The notes under the pieces are model-generated. The model saw only the letters and a list, made by a program, of their open reading frames with translations, had not been told where the DNA came from and ran no database searches. 25,478 nt of DNA, from assembly GCA_003244035.1 (NCBI GenBank), contig QHBV01000171.1, positions 1 through 25,478 of the forward strand, read 5' to 3'. The position numbers and the translations under genes were made by a program. The stretch comes from Solirubrobacterales bacterium (GTDB taxonomy: Bacteria > Actinomycetota > Thermoleophilia > Solirubrobacterales > Solirubrobacteraceae). Positions 14,247 to 21,716 of this stretch are shown piece by piece. Within the stretch, counting starts at the first letter, position 1. Every line of letters starts with the position of its first letter.

Positions 14247-15051
14247 ACTTGACGACCAGCCGGGCGGTGTAGTCGAGCCGGTGCAGGAACACGTTCGCGC
14301 GGTGCGTGCGGAAGTACTCCTCGACTGCCCGTCTCGCGCCCTGGAAGTGGCCGTAGTCGTCGACGATCAGGATCCCGCCCGGCGAGAGCCGCGGCCACAG
14401 CTGCTCGAGCTCGTGCCTGGTGGAGTCGTAGAAGTCGGTGTCCAGGCGCAGCACCGCGATCGGATCGGGCGCGCTGACCGGGATCGTGTCCTGCACCAGG
14501 CCCGGCACGAGGTGGAGCCTGGCGTGGGGATAACCCGTACCGCGCATCCTCGTCTCGACGTCCGCCCGCGTCGCCCCAAGCTCCACCGCCGCCCGGCTCA
14601 GGAGCTCCGCGCTCCACCAATCGCCCGCATGGACACCGTGCAGGTCGACGTCCTGATCGCTTGGGGGAGTCGGTGTCCCCGCAAAGGTGTCGAACAGGTA
14701 CAGATCGCGGAGCTCCGCGAGCCGCTGGAAGGTCAGGGCCGCCGCGATCGCGCTGCCTCCACGCCAGACGCCGCATTCGACGAACGCCCCCGCGATGCGA
14801 TTGGCAACGACGTGCTCGACCGCCGCGATCAAGCCGCCGATTCGCTCTGGTGAGGTCAGCGTGTACGGGCTCACGCGCTGCACCGTCTCGGTCCACGCCG
14901 GGGGGAAGTCGGCCGTCCGGAATGGGTCTGCGCCGGCGGCGGCGTCGATCGGGACGAGCTCGAGGCCGCGCCGCGCCAGCAGCCGATCGATCCCGGCGCG
15001 TGCGAGACGGCGCAGGCCGGCAGGGTTTTCGTTGCGCTCGTGGATCGCCAT
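14245..15051 (-). CDS. TylF/MycF-type macrocin O-methyltransferase family protein
   Basis: The 268-residue product is a metal-dependent sugar O-methyltransferase of the TylF/MycF family, known from macrolide sugar methylation and found widely in glycan clusters. Visible are an N-terminal cap with VQRVSPYTLTSPERIGGLI, motif I AFVECGVWRGGSAIAAAL at about residues 89-106, DLYLFDTFAGTP, then LRLDTDFYDST at about 201-211 and IVDDYGHFQGARRAVEEYF at about 229-247, which carry the Asp residues binding Mg2+ and SAM. The ATG at 15051 fits the family N-terminus; the open frame continues far upstream but that part is a shadow of the divergent gene. It precedes the GT4 gene by 12 bases, suggesting that a sugar is added and methylated by one operon. 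Confidence 0.9.
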   Translation of the reverse strand: MAIHERNENPAGLRRLARAGIDRLLARRGLELVPIDAAAGADPFRTADFPPAWTETVQRVSPYTLTSPERIGGLIAAVEHVVANRIAGAFVECGVWRGGSAIAAALTFQRLAELRDLYLFDTFAGTPTPPSDQDVDLHGVHAGDWWSAELLSRAAVELGATRADVETRMRGTGYPHARLHLVPGLVQDTIPVSAPDPIAVLRLDTDFYDSTRHELEQLWPRLSPGGILIVDDYGHFQGARRAVEEYFRTHRANVFLHRLDYTARLVVK

Positions 15052-15072
15052 CTGGCATCCACAGCCAATCAG

Positions 15073-15804
15073 ATGCTCGCCGCAGAAGTCGCCGCCCTGC
15101 GGTGCCCGGCTAAGCTCCGTCGCTTGGCCCAGCAGGTGATCGTGGACTTCGTCGCAGAGCTCGCGCGCGCGATCGAGCTGCCGGAGCCGATCGTCGAGTT
15201 TGGATCGCTCCAGGTCGAGCCCGGCCAGCCCAACGACTTGCGTGGGCTGTTCGCGGGCCGGCGCTTCCTCGGCACCGACATGCGCCCCGGCCCGGGTGTC
15301 GACCGGGTCGAGGACCTGCGGTCCCTGAGCTTCGCAGCGGACGAAGTCGGGACGGCGCTGTGCCTCGACACGCTCGAGCATTGCGCGGACCCGCTGACCG
15401 CTTGCCGCGAGCTTCACCGAGTGCTGCGCGAGGGCGGCGTCTGCGTCCTCTCCTCGGTCATGTTCTTCCCGATTCATGCCTACCCGCATGACTACTGGCG
15501 GTTCACGCCGGAAGGCTTCCGGGCCCTGCTTGCGCCCTTCGAGGATGTGTGGGTCACGGGCATCGGCCATCCGCAGCTCCCGACGCAGGTGATCGGCGTG
15601 GCGGCGAAGAAGCGCGAGCTCGGCCTCTCGCGCAGGCGCTTCGCCGCCGTCTCCGAAGCCCAGGATTGGTGGGATCGAGCCGAAGGGCGGGTGAGCTTCG
15701 GGATCGTCCAGGTGGCGCCGGGAGAGCTGGCGGCGACCCTCGCGCGCCAGCTTCCGCGCGCGATCCTCCAGCGCGCCGGCGCTCGTCTCAGGTCCCGGGT
15801 TTGA
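15073..15804 (+). CDS. Class I SAM-dependent methyltransferase
   Basis: This 243-residue protein has a compact class I methyltransferase pattern: PIVEFGSLQVEPGQ in place of a standard glycine-rich motif I, FLGTDMRPGPGVDRVEDL, then TALCLDTLEHCADPLTACRELHRVLREGG and CVLSSVMFFPIHAYPHDYWRFTPEGF. The HDYWRFTPEGF segment is typical of methyltransferases in glycan and O-antigen loci. The motif I lacks the usual GxGxG, having EFGSLQ. Start choice is uncertain: ATG 15073 leaves only 21 bases to the divergent ATG, while TTG 15124 has a TAAGCT box seven bases upstream and would leave room for promoters. The 3' end overlaps the convergent methyltransferase gene by 17 bases. Confidence 0.8.
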   Translation: MLAAEVAALRCPAKLRRLAQQVIVDFVAELARAIELPEPIVEFGSLQVEPGQPNDLRGLFAGRRFLGTDMRPGPGVDRVEDLRSLSFAADEVGTALCLDTLEHCADPLTACRELHRVLREGGVCVLSSVMFFPIHAYPHDYWRFTPEGFRALLAPFEDVWVTGIGHPQLPTQVIGVAAKKRELGLSRRRFAAVSEAQDWWDRAEGRVSFGIVQVAPGELAATLARQLPRAILQRAGARLRSRV

Positions 15805-16465
15805 CCGCGGCCAGCACGTACTGGAAGACGAAGAACGGGGCGATCGGCGTGCGTGCGAACCGCCTACCTCCTCGCTCGCTGCGCCAGTCCTGGGGCCGCA
15901 GGCGATAGACAGGAGCGATCCGCGTGACCCGCAATCCCGCCTGCTCCATCAGCGCTACCGCGTCCGAGCGCGTGAACCAGCGCAGGTGAGAGCGATCGAA
16001 GATCCCCTCCTCGCGCAGCGGCCAGGTGCCGCGCAGCCCGAGTTGCCAGAACGTCTCCCAGTAGCGCACGTTCGGCAGGCTCACCACGATCGTGCCTCCC
16101 TCCTCGAGCGCGCGCGCGATCGAGCTCAGCGTGGACCAGGGATCGCGCAGGTGCTCGAGCACGTCGGCGGCGATCACGCAGTCGAACCGGCCGAGCGTGA
16201 GCGACCGCAGCGCCGCGTGTTCGAGGTCATCGACCACCACCTGGTCCAGACGGGCGGCCGCATCGGCGGCGTATTCCTTGTCGATCTCGATCCCTATGAC
16301 CTCCGCGCGCTGGCGCGCCTTCAAAGCGGCTCCGAGGCCCCCCGAGGAGCAGCCGAGGTCGAGGATCCGCCTCGCGCCCAGCGGCACCAGCTCCTGAACC
16401 TCTGGACGCGTGTTCTCGTATGCCCCCGCGCGCCGGCCTCTGAGCTGCCCGTGCACGGCGTTCAC
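15788..16465 (-). CDS. Class I SAM-dependent methyltransferase (type 11/23)
   Basis: The 225-residue protein shows RRILDLGCSSGGLGAALKAR at about residues 32-51, acidic VIGIEIDKEYA, VVVDDLEH, then FDCVIAADVLEHLRDPWSTL and GGTIVVSLPNVRYWETFWQL, and a GIFDRSHLRWFT segment. That last motif, with PNVRYW, is characteristic of methyltransferases found beside glycosyltransferases in cell-surface polysaccharide loci. The GTG at 16465 is seven bases after the end of a GATAAT box and lacks a good Shine-Dalgarno, so the message may be leaderless. It diverges from a GT4 gene and converges with the preceding methyltransferase. Confidence 0.87.
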   Translation of the reverse strand: MNAVHGQLRGRRAGAYENTRPEVQELVPLGARRILDLGCSSGGLGAALKARQRAEVIGIEIDKEYAADAAARLDQVVVDDLEHAALRSLTLGRFDCVIAADVLEHLRDPWSTLSSIARALEEGGTIVVSLPNVRYWETFWQLGLRGTWPLREEGIFDRSHLRWFTRSDAVALMEQAGLRVTRIAPVYRLRPQDWRSERGGRRFARTPIAPFFVFQYVLAAVKPGT

Positions 16466-16471
16466 CGGGTG

Positions 16472-16477
16472 ATTATC
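16472..16477 (-). promoter_or_regulatory. GATAAT -10-like box in a divergent promoter
   Basis: On the minus strand GATAAT (5 of 6 to TATAAT) is six bases before GTG 16465. The same A/T island read on the plus strand contains GATTAT (16471-16476), nine bases before ATG 16486, so it may serve both directions. Confidence 0.4.
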
Positions 16478-16485
16478 TCCGCTGC

Positions 16486-17640
16486 ATGCTTCCGGCGCCG
16501 GCTTGCGGGCGGGCGCCGGGCGAACCGGCGCCGGGCGGACCGATGAGGGCGAGCCGGCGCGTGCGGGTGGGCGTGCCGGCGCCGCTGCTGGCGCTGGCGC
16601 CCGCCGGCGGCCACGGGAAGGTCTGGCACCGCGTGCTCAGCGTGCTGCGCGGCGCCGTCCCGATCGTATCGATCGATCCCAACCGAGCTGCGCGGGGCGG
16701 GCCGCGCCGCCGGCAGCTGCGCCAGCCGACCGTCGTGCTCGCCGACGGACACGCGGAGCTGCCGCTCGCCCGTGCACCGCTGGTGGTGGCGGTGCTCGAG
16801 GCGGGGTGGTTCGAGACCGAGCTGCGCGAGACCCTCACGCCTGAGTTCTACGACTACATGTCCGCTCGCACCGAGCAGGCCGTCCGCGCTGCGGCGCACG
16901 TGATCACGATCTCAGCGGCGGCGCGCCGGGACCTCCTGCGCGAGTACCGGCTCGAGCCCGACCGCGTGCACGCGGTCCATCTCGGCCTCGACCCCGTCTT
17001 CAGGCCCGGGGCCGAGGGCGGACGGGCCCTGGTCGCACGCGTGCGGGGCGGGCCCGATGTGCCCTACGTGCTGTACGCCGCGACACTGCACCCGCGCAAG
17101 AACCTTCCGGTGCTGCGGGCGGCGATGGCCCGGCTCGCCGCCGCCGGGTTCCCGCACGTGCTCGTGGTCGCCGGGGGGCCTGCTCCGGACCGCCCCGACT
17201 CCTCAGACCTCGAACGGGCGGCGTGCGCCGAGCTTTCGGGGGCACCGGATCGGATCGTCCGCCTCCGCGAGCCCAGCGATCACGACCTGGCGGGGCTGAT
17301 GGCAGGTGCAGATGCCTTCTGCCTGCCGAGCCTGTACGAGGGGTTCGGGCTCACCGCGCTGGAGGCGATGGGGTGCGGTGCCCCGGTCGTGGTGTCAGAT
17401 CGAGGGGCGCTGCCGGAGGTCGTGGGCGATGCCGGACTGGTCGTGGAGCCGAGCGTCCCAAGCCTGACCGCCGCGCTGGGAAGCCTGCTGAGCGACCCGG
17501 CCAAGGCGCAGGAGCTGGGAGAGAGGGCAGCTGTGCGAGCCCGTGGGTTCACGTGGGAGCGAACCGCGGCCGGGTGGCTGGAGGTTCTGCAGCGGGCGGG
17601 CGGGGAGCCGGCCGGAGCGCCCTACACTCGCGCTCGATGA
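16486..17640 (+). CDS. GT4-family glycosyltransferase
   Basis: This GT-B glycosyltransferase (384 residues from this ATG, 365 from ATG 16543) matches family 4. It shows an N-terminal RVRVGVPAPLLALAPAGGHGKVW with the acceptor-side glycine loop, then VITISAAARRDLLREYRL, VLYAATLHPRKNLPVLRAAM (donor site), and the E-x7-E motif in YEGFGLTALEAMGCGAPVVVSD with RGALPEVVGDAGLVV. The conserved part begins after 16543, but no Shine-Dalgarno precedes that ATG, whereas 16486 follows an A/T-rich -10-like box; I therefore give the outer start with low certainty. The stop overlaps the next methyltransferase (ATGA), so sugar transfer and methylation are coupled here too. Confidence 0.87.
   Translation: MLPAPACGRAPGEPAPGGPMRASRRVRVGVPAPLLALAPAGGHGKVWHRVLSVLRGAVPIVSIDPNRAARGGPRRRQLRQPTVVLADGHAELPLARAPLVVAVLEAGWFETELRETLTPEFYDYMSARTEQAVRAAAHVITISAAARRDLLREYRLEPDRVHAVHLGLDPVFRPGAEGGRALVARVRGGPDVPYVLYAATLHPRKNLPVLRAAMARLAAAGFPHVLVVAGGPAPDRPDSSDLERAACAELSGAPDRIVRLREPSDHDLAGLMAGADAFCLPSLYEGFGLTALEAMGCGAPVVVSDRGALPEVVGDAGLVVEPSVPSLTAALGSLLSDPAKAQELGERAAVRARGFTWERTAAGWLEVLQRAGGEPAGAPYTRAR
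16492..16534. repeat. Three clustered GGCGCC palindromes
   Basis: CCGGCGCCGG occurs at 16492-16501 and 16525-16534, with GGCGCC again at 16512-16517, giving three palindromes with centres 18 and 15 bases apart. They lie in or at the extreme 5' end of the GT4 gene next to the divergent promoter. They could be operator sites, hairpins or GC-rich chance. Confidence 0.4.
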
Positions 17641-18578
17641 GGGTCCTCGAGCTGCCGGCGTGCCCCGCGTGCGGGGCGAGCACGTTTTGCACCTTCGACC
17701 TCGGCGCCGGCAACCTCCTGCGCCGGTGCAGATCGTGCGAGACGGTCTCCGCGCACGACTACGCCGATCCCGCCGACGTTTACGTCGACGGCTACATGTT
17801 CGGTCAGGCAGAGGGAACCTTCGGCTTGGACGTGCGCCACCCGCTGTTTCAGCGCTACCTGATGCGCGTCGCGGACCGCCGAGTGGCCATGATCGAGCAG
17901 GCGACCGGGATACGAGAGGGCTCGCTGGTCGACGTCGGCTCGGGCACCGGCGAGGTGCTGCTGGCGGCACGCGAGCGAGGCTGGCGAGCCCATGGCATAG
18001 AGCCCGAGCGCACTGCCGCGGAGATGGCACGCGGGCGAGGCCTGGAGGTAACGGGCGCTGTGCTCGAGCAGTCGGGGTTGCCCGAGCGTAGCTTCGATGT
18101 CGTCAGCGCCTTCCACGTGCTCGAGCACATGCCCGACAGCCGCGACTTCGTGCGGACCATGGGCCGGTGGGCGCGCCCGGGCGGGTTCGTCGCGTTCGAG
18201 GTCCCCAACTGGCGCAGCGTCCAGCGCCGCCGCCTGCGCGAGCGCTGGCCTGGGCTGCGCCCGCGCGAGCACCTCGTGCACTTCACCCCGGAGACGCTGG
18301 GCCGCACCCTCCTGGCGGCCGGCGTGGAACCGGTCCTGACGCGTACTCCTGACTACCTGGGCTCGCCCCAGAACCTCGAGCACGCGCTGGACGACCTCGT
18401 CCGTCCGCACGGCAGATTCCGCCGTCTGCTCGAGCCGCTCAGCCGCGTGCGCGTTCTCGACGGGCAGGAGGCTCGGTATCCGACGCGTGCCGGCTGGGCG
18501 GTCCTTCACGCCACCGAGGCGCTCTACGACCGCGCCGGAGTGGGCGCCGTCGTGTTCTGCGTCGGCGCGGTGCCTTAG
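17637..18578 (+). CDS. Zinc-ribbon SAM-dependent methyltransferase
   Basis: The 313-residue protein has an N-terminal zinc ribbon with CPAC at residues 9-12 and CRSC at 31-34, a YVDGYMFGQ-type linker, then a class I methyltransferase domain: SLVDVGSGTGEVLLAARERG, HGIEPE, SFDVVSAFHVLEHMPDSRDF and GGFVAFEVPNWRSVQRRRL, ending in EHLVHFTPETL. The layout matches the protein at 8678-9607, so they are likely related enzymes acting on glycan sugars. The ATG overlaps the GT4 stop by four bases. The TAG stop at 18576-18578 is made by the target TA plus the first G of the inserted IS630 element; without the insertion the same codon would still read TAG. Confidence 0.88.
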   Translation: MRVLELPACPACGASTFCTFDLGAGNLLRRCRSCETVSAHDYADPADVYVDGYMFGQAEGTFGLDVRHPLFQRYLMRVADRRVAMIEQATGIREGSLVDVGSGTGEVLLAARERGWRAHGIEPERTAAEMARGRGLEVTGAVLEQSGLPERSFDVVSAFHVLEHMPDSRDFVRTMGRWARPGGFVAFEVPNWRSVQRRRLRERWPGLRPREHLVHFTPETLGRTLLAAGVEPVLTRTPDYLGSPQNLEHALDDLVRPHGRFRRLLEPLSRVRVLDGQEARYPTRAGWAVLHATEALYDRAGVGAVVFCVGAVP

Positions 18579-18647
18579 TGGTCGTCCCCGTAAGTACTCG
18601 GCGGATCGTTGAAGGGATCGATCGTTCGGTGGCGAATCCTGCTGGTG

Positions 18648-19794
18648 ATGGCGGGGAAGAGCCCTCATGTGGTGGTCCTGACCAGTGAGCAGCGTGATGA
18701 GTTGGAACGTCGCGCGGCGGCGTACTCGGGCCCCTTCCGGGATGTGGTTCGCGCGAAGGCGATCCTGTACGCGGCTGACGGCGCCACCAATCAGGACATC
18801 GCTGAGCGGCTCGACGTCTCGCGCCAGGCCGTCTCGGACTGGCGAAGACGGTTCTGCCAGGAGGGCCTGCAAGGCCTCGAGGATAAACCGCGGTCGGGCC
18901 GCCCGCGGCGTTTTCCCCCCGGCGCAGATCGCCGAGGTCAAGGCGCTGGCGTGCGAGCTGCCCTCCGAGAACGGCGTTCCGCTCTCGCGCTACTCCAGCA
19001 GTGAGATAGCCCGGGAGGCGGTCAAGCGCGGGATCGTCGCGGAGATCTCCGGCACGACAGTCTGGCGATGGCTCGCGGAGGACGCGATCCGCCCGTGGAA
19101 CTACCGTTCGTGGATCTTTCCGCGGGATCCCAACTTCGCCGAGAAGGCCGGTCGCGTGCTCGATCTCTACGAGGGCCGGTGGGAAGGCGAGCTGTTGCAT
19201 CCCGGCGATTACGTGGTGTGCGCGGATGAGAAGCCGTCGATCCAGGCCCGCCACCGCTGCCACCCCACCTTGGGCGCTGCACCCGGAAGCGGGCTGCGAG
19301 TCGAGCACGAGTACAAGCGAGGGGGCGCGCTCTGCTATCTCGCCGCCTGGGATGTCCGCCGCGCCAAGATCTTCGACCGGTGCGCACCCAAGGACGGGAT
19401 CGTCCCGTTCGACGCCCTGGTCGAGCAGTTCATGAGCGTCGAGCCGTATCGCTCCGCTCAGCGCGTGTTCGTGATCGTCGACAACGGCTCCGCGCACCGC
19501 GGCCAGCGGTCGATCGACCGACTCCAAGGCGCCTGGCCGAACCTGATCCTCGTGCATACCCCGGTCCACGCGAGCTGGCTCAACCAAGCCGAGATCTTCT
19601 TCTCTGTAGTCCAGCGCAAGGTCCTCACGCCGAACGACTTCCCCGACCTCGACGCCGTCGAGCAACGACTGCACGCGTTCGCCCGCCACTACGAACAGAT
19701 CGCGCAGCCGTTCAGATGGAAGTTCACCCGGCAAGACCTTCACAAGCTCCTCGCCCGCGCCGACGACCACCAGCCCGCCCGGCTGGCGGCATGA
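18648..19794 (+). CDS. IS630-family transposase, two frames joined by a +1 shift
   Basis: The first frame (18648-19004) encodes the N-terminal DNA-binding part, with a helix-turn-helix at about residues 48-69 (TNQDIAERLDVSRQAVSDW), then KPRSGRPRRFPP. The second frame, entered at about 18915-18921, continues in register as AQIAEVKALACELP and carries the DDE catalytic domain: VVCADEKPSIQARH (first Asp), VFVIVDNGSAHRG (second Asp) and SWLNQAEIFFSVVQ (Glu), then RKVLTPNDFPDLD. The switch lies in TTTTCCCCCC at 18911-18920; dropping one C restores a single 381-residue reading frame. This may be programmed frameshifting, transcript slippage, a disabling mutation or a read error. ATG 18648 is the likely start, just upstream of the family N-terminus. 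Confidence 0.88.
18911..18920 (+). other. Homopolymer slippage site TTTTCCCCCC in the transposase
   Basis: Four T and six C residues sit exactly where the protein reading must change frame (+1). The proline codons CCC CCC allow tRNA or polymerase slippage here. Confidence 0.6.
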
Positions 19795-19836
19795 TCCGTC
19801 AACTCAACTACGGAACGGACCACTTAGGTAGGCAGC

Positions 19837-19851
19837 TTAGGTAAGTAGGAT
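19837..19851 (+). promoter_or_regulatory. TAGGAT -10-like box and TTAGGTA repeats behind the IS
   Basis: TAGGAT at 19846-19851 is eight bases before GTG 19860. TTAGGTA occurs at 19824-19830 and again at 19837-19843. The IS right end (19823) lies 22 bases upstream of the box, about where a -35 element would be. Confidence 0.4.
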
Positions 19852-19859
19852 GCGCGGAC

Positions 19860-21653
19860 GTGAGCCACGTTCGCGGGCGCTTGCCCTTGCTTCTCCTGGG
19901 CATGGTCATGATCGCCGCCGCGGCGCTCCTGCTCCACGTGACGCGTGGCGAGTCACTGATCTCTGACGAGTGGAACTTCTTCGCCTACCGCCGTCACGGC
20001 TCGGAGGCGCTGTTCGCCCCCAATCAAGGCGGCCTCGACCTCGTTTCCCTGCTCGTCTACCGCGCGGTCTTCAGGCTGTTCGGACCGAACACCACGATCC
20101 TCCGGTTCATCCTCGTCGCCCTTGAGCTGGTGTGTGCGGGCCTTTTCTTCGAACTCGCTCGACAGCGGGTCGGAGACTGGATTGCGCTCGGCGGCGCCAC
20201 GCTGCTGCTGTTCCTCGGCTCTGGCGCGCTGCTGGTCACCACTGTCGGGATCACCCTCTACCTGGCCGTTGCGTTCGGGCTGGCGGCGCTGATCGCGATC
20301 GAGCGAAGAAGCCTGCGCGCAGACGTGGCCGCCTGCGGGCTGCTCGCCTTGGCCGTCGCGAGCTACAGCGCCGCGCTGCCCTTTGCCGCCGGCGCCGTCA
20401 TTGCGATCGGACTGCGACCGGCGCGACTGCGCTGGCGGCGCGCCTGGGTGGTCGCGGCGCCGCTACTCGGCTACGGCATCTGGCGCATCTGGGCCGCCCA
20501 TTACGCGCAGCACCCGAAGCTGCCTGCCGTTACCGAGGCGATCGTTGCGCCGGGGGCGATCACCAGGGCACCGGGGCGCATCGGCGAGGCGTTCGCCGCC
20601 GGCCTGGCTTCGGCCACCGGCCTGTTCAGGATCGGCGCAGCGCACACGGACATCGTCAACTACACGTGGGGCGTGCCGTTGGCCGTGCTGTTCGTCGCGG
20701 CGGCGCTGGCTCGGATCTCATGGCGGCGGTGGCCCCGACCGGACTGCGGCGCGTGGGCGTTCGTCGCGATGCCGCTGGTCTACTGGGCCGCTGTTTCGCT
20801 GGTCGCCCAACGGGTCCCAGGAACAAAGCTCTGGCAGGCCAGAGCGCCCAACATCGCGGGCTACCAGTACACGAGCGTGGTCCTGATCCTGCTCGCGGCG
20901 GCAGCGTTGGCCGCCGGCGTGAGGATCCCCAGGCCGGTGCGCTTGGCCCTCGCCACGGTGCTGCTGGCTTCGCTCGTCGCCAACCTGCTCACCCTCCACG
21001 AGGATGCAGCCGCCTTCCGCAGCAACGGCGCCAGCGATCGCGCCGAACTCGCCGCAGAGGCGCTAGGGCCTACGACCACCGTCGAGACGCTGCAGAGGGC
21101 TCCCACCGCGCCCACCCTCACCCTCCCTCCAATCTCGCCGCAGACTCTCCTCTCGGCCTCGGCCGACGTCGGGTCTCCAGCCCTCCCCGCTTCGTCCCTC
21201 CCGGCGGCGAGCCCCGCAGCTCGCGGCGTGGCCGATCTGACCCTGATCCGCATGCTCGAGCTCGTGCCGCGGCCGAGTGACGCGATCGCGGCCCGCACAG
21301 CCGAGGCGCGGGCTCCCGCGTTGGAAAGCGGAGCCGCCGACCTCGTGCAATCTGGAGGTGGTTGCATCAGCGTGATCCCGCGCCGGCCCGGGACGCCCCT
21401 GGCTTTCAGATTGCCGCGCGGCGGCTTTACCTTGAGGGCCACCAAGGGCGCACCGGTGGCGCTGTACCTGCGACGCTTCATGGACCCTCCGGGCCTGCCG
21501 ATCGGCAGCGTCGCCGGTGGCGCCGGCGCCACCGTCGCGATCCCCGCCGACGCCTCTGCGCAACCCTGGCGACTGCTGATCTATCCCGTCCAGCCCGTCC
21601 GGCTGTGCGCCTTGCCGGGCACCACGGTGCCACCCGGGCAGGGGAGATTGTGA
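19860..21653 (+). CDS. Polytopic membrane protein, GT-C-like, tandem copy 1
   Basis: This 597-residue protein has an N-terminal membrane anchor (residues 8-26), then SLISDEWNFFAYRRHG in the first outer loop, followed by seven or more hydrophobic segments to about residue 380. The remainder is soluble and extracytoplasmic: a proline/serine/threonine/alanine-rich stretch (about 390-470), then a compact domain with FRLPRGGFTLRATKGAPVA and LYLRRFMDPPGLPIGSVAG. The acidic DEW motif after the first helix is where GT-C transferases carry their catalytic acid, so a glycosyltransferase role is plausible but unproven. The GTG at 19860 lies eight bases after TAGGAT and aligns with copy 2. The neighbour at 21717 is its close relative. 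Confidence 0.75.
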   Translation: MSHVRGRLPLLLLGMVMIAAAALLLHVTRGESLISDEWNFFAYRRHGSEALFAPNQGGLDLVSLLVYRAVFRLFGPNTTILRFILVALELVCAGLFFELARQRVGDWIALGGATLLLFLGSGALLVTTVGITLYLAVAFGLAALIAIERRSLRADVAACGLLALAVASYSAALPFAAGAVIAIGLRPARLRWRRAWVVAAPLLGYGIWRIWAAHYAQHPKLPAVTEAIVAPGAITRAPGRIGEAFAAGLASATGLFRIGAAHTDIVNYTWGVPLAVLFVAAALARISWRRWPRPDCGAWAFVAMPLVYWAAVSLVAQRVPGTKLWQARAPNIAGYQYTSVVLILLAAAALAAGVRIPRPVRLALATVLLASLVANLLTLHEDAAAFRSNGASDRAELAAEALGPTTTVETLQRAPTAPTLTLPPISPQTLLSASADVGSPALPASSLPAASPAARGVADLTLIRMLELVPRPSDAIAARTAEARAPALESGAADLVQSGGGCISVIPRRPGTPLAFRLPRGGFTLRATKGAPVALYLRRFMDPPGLPIGSVAGGAGATVAIPADASAQPWRLLIYPVQPVRLCALPGTTVPPGQGRL

Positions 21654-21702
21654 GCCGGCCACGAGTCCTCTGAGTCGGGGCCCTGGGCTGGATTGGCTGC
21701 GG

Positions 21703-21708
21703 TAGGAT
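21703..21708 (+). promoter_or_regulatory. TAGGAT -10-like box of tandem copy 2
   Basis: TAGGAT is eight bases before GTG 21717, identical in sequence and spacing to copy 1 through the duplicated 5' block. The sequence upstream of the box differs between the copies. Confidence 0.4.
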
Positions 21709-21716
21709 GCGCGGAC

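Larger units (their letters stand above)
18578..19823 (+). mobile_element. IS630-family insertion sequence
   Basis: The element is about 1246 bp, bounded by GTGGTC (18578-18583) and GACCAC (19818-19823), with imperfect terminal inverted repeats of about 30 bases (18578-18607 and 19793-19823; both end in CGGATC when read inward). TTA directly flanks both sides (18575-18577 and 19824-19826), matching the TA target duplication of IS630/Tc1-mariner elements. It carries one transposase in two frames. It separates a methyltransferase gene from a membrane-protein gene that would otherwise lie about 36 bases downstream. Confidence 0.85.

Noticed and set aside
15052..15570. Upstream extension of the TylF-like gene on the minus strand
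   Set aside because: It overlaps a divergent methyltransferase gene with clear motifs; the TylF family N-terminus begins at ATG 15051.
18439..19770. Minus-strand open frame across the IS630 element
   Set aside because: It is antisense to the intact transposase motifs and crosses the IS boundary, so it is a shadow.
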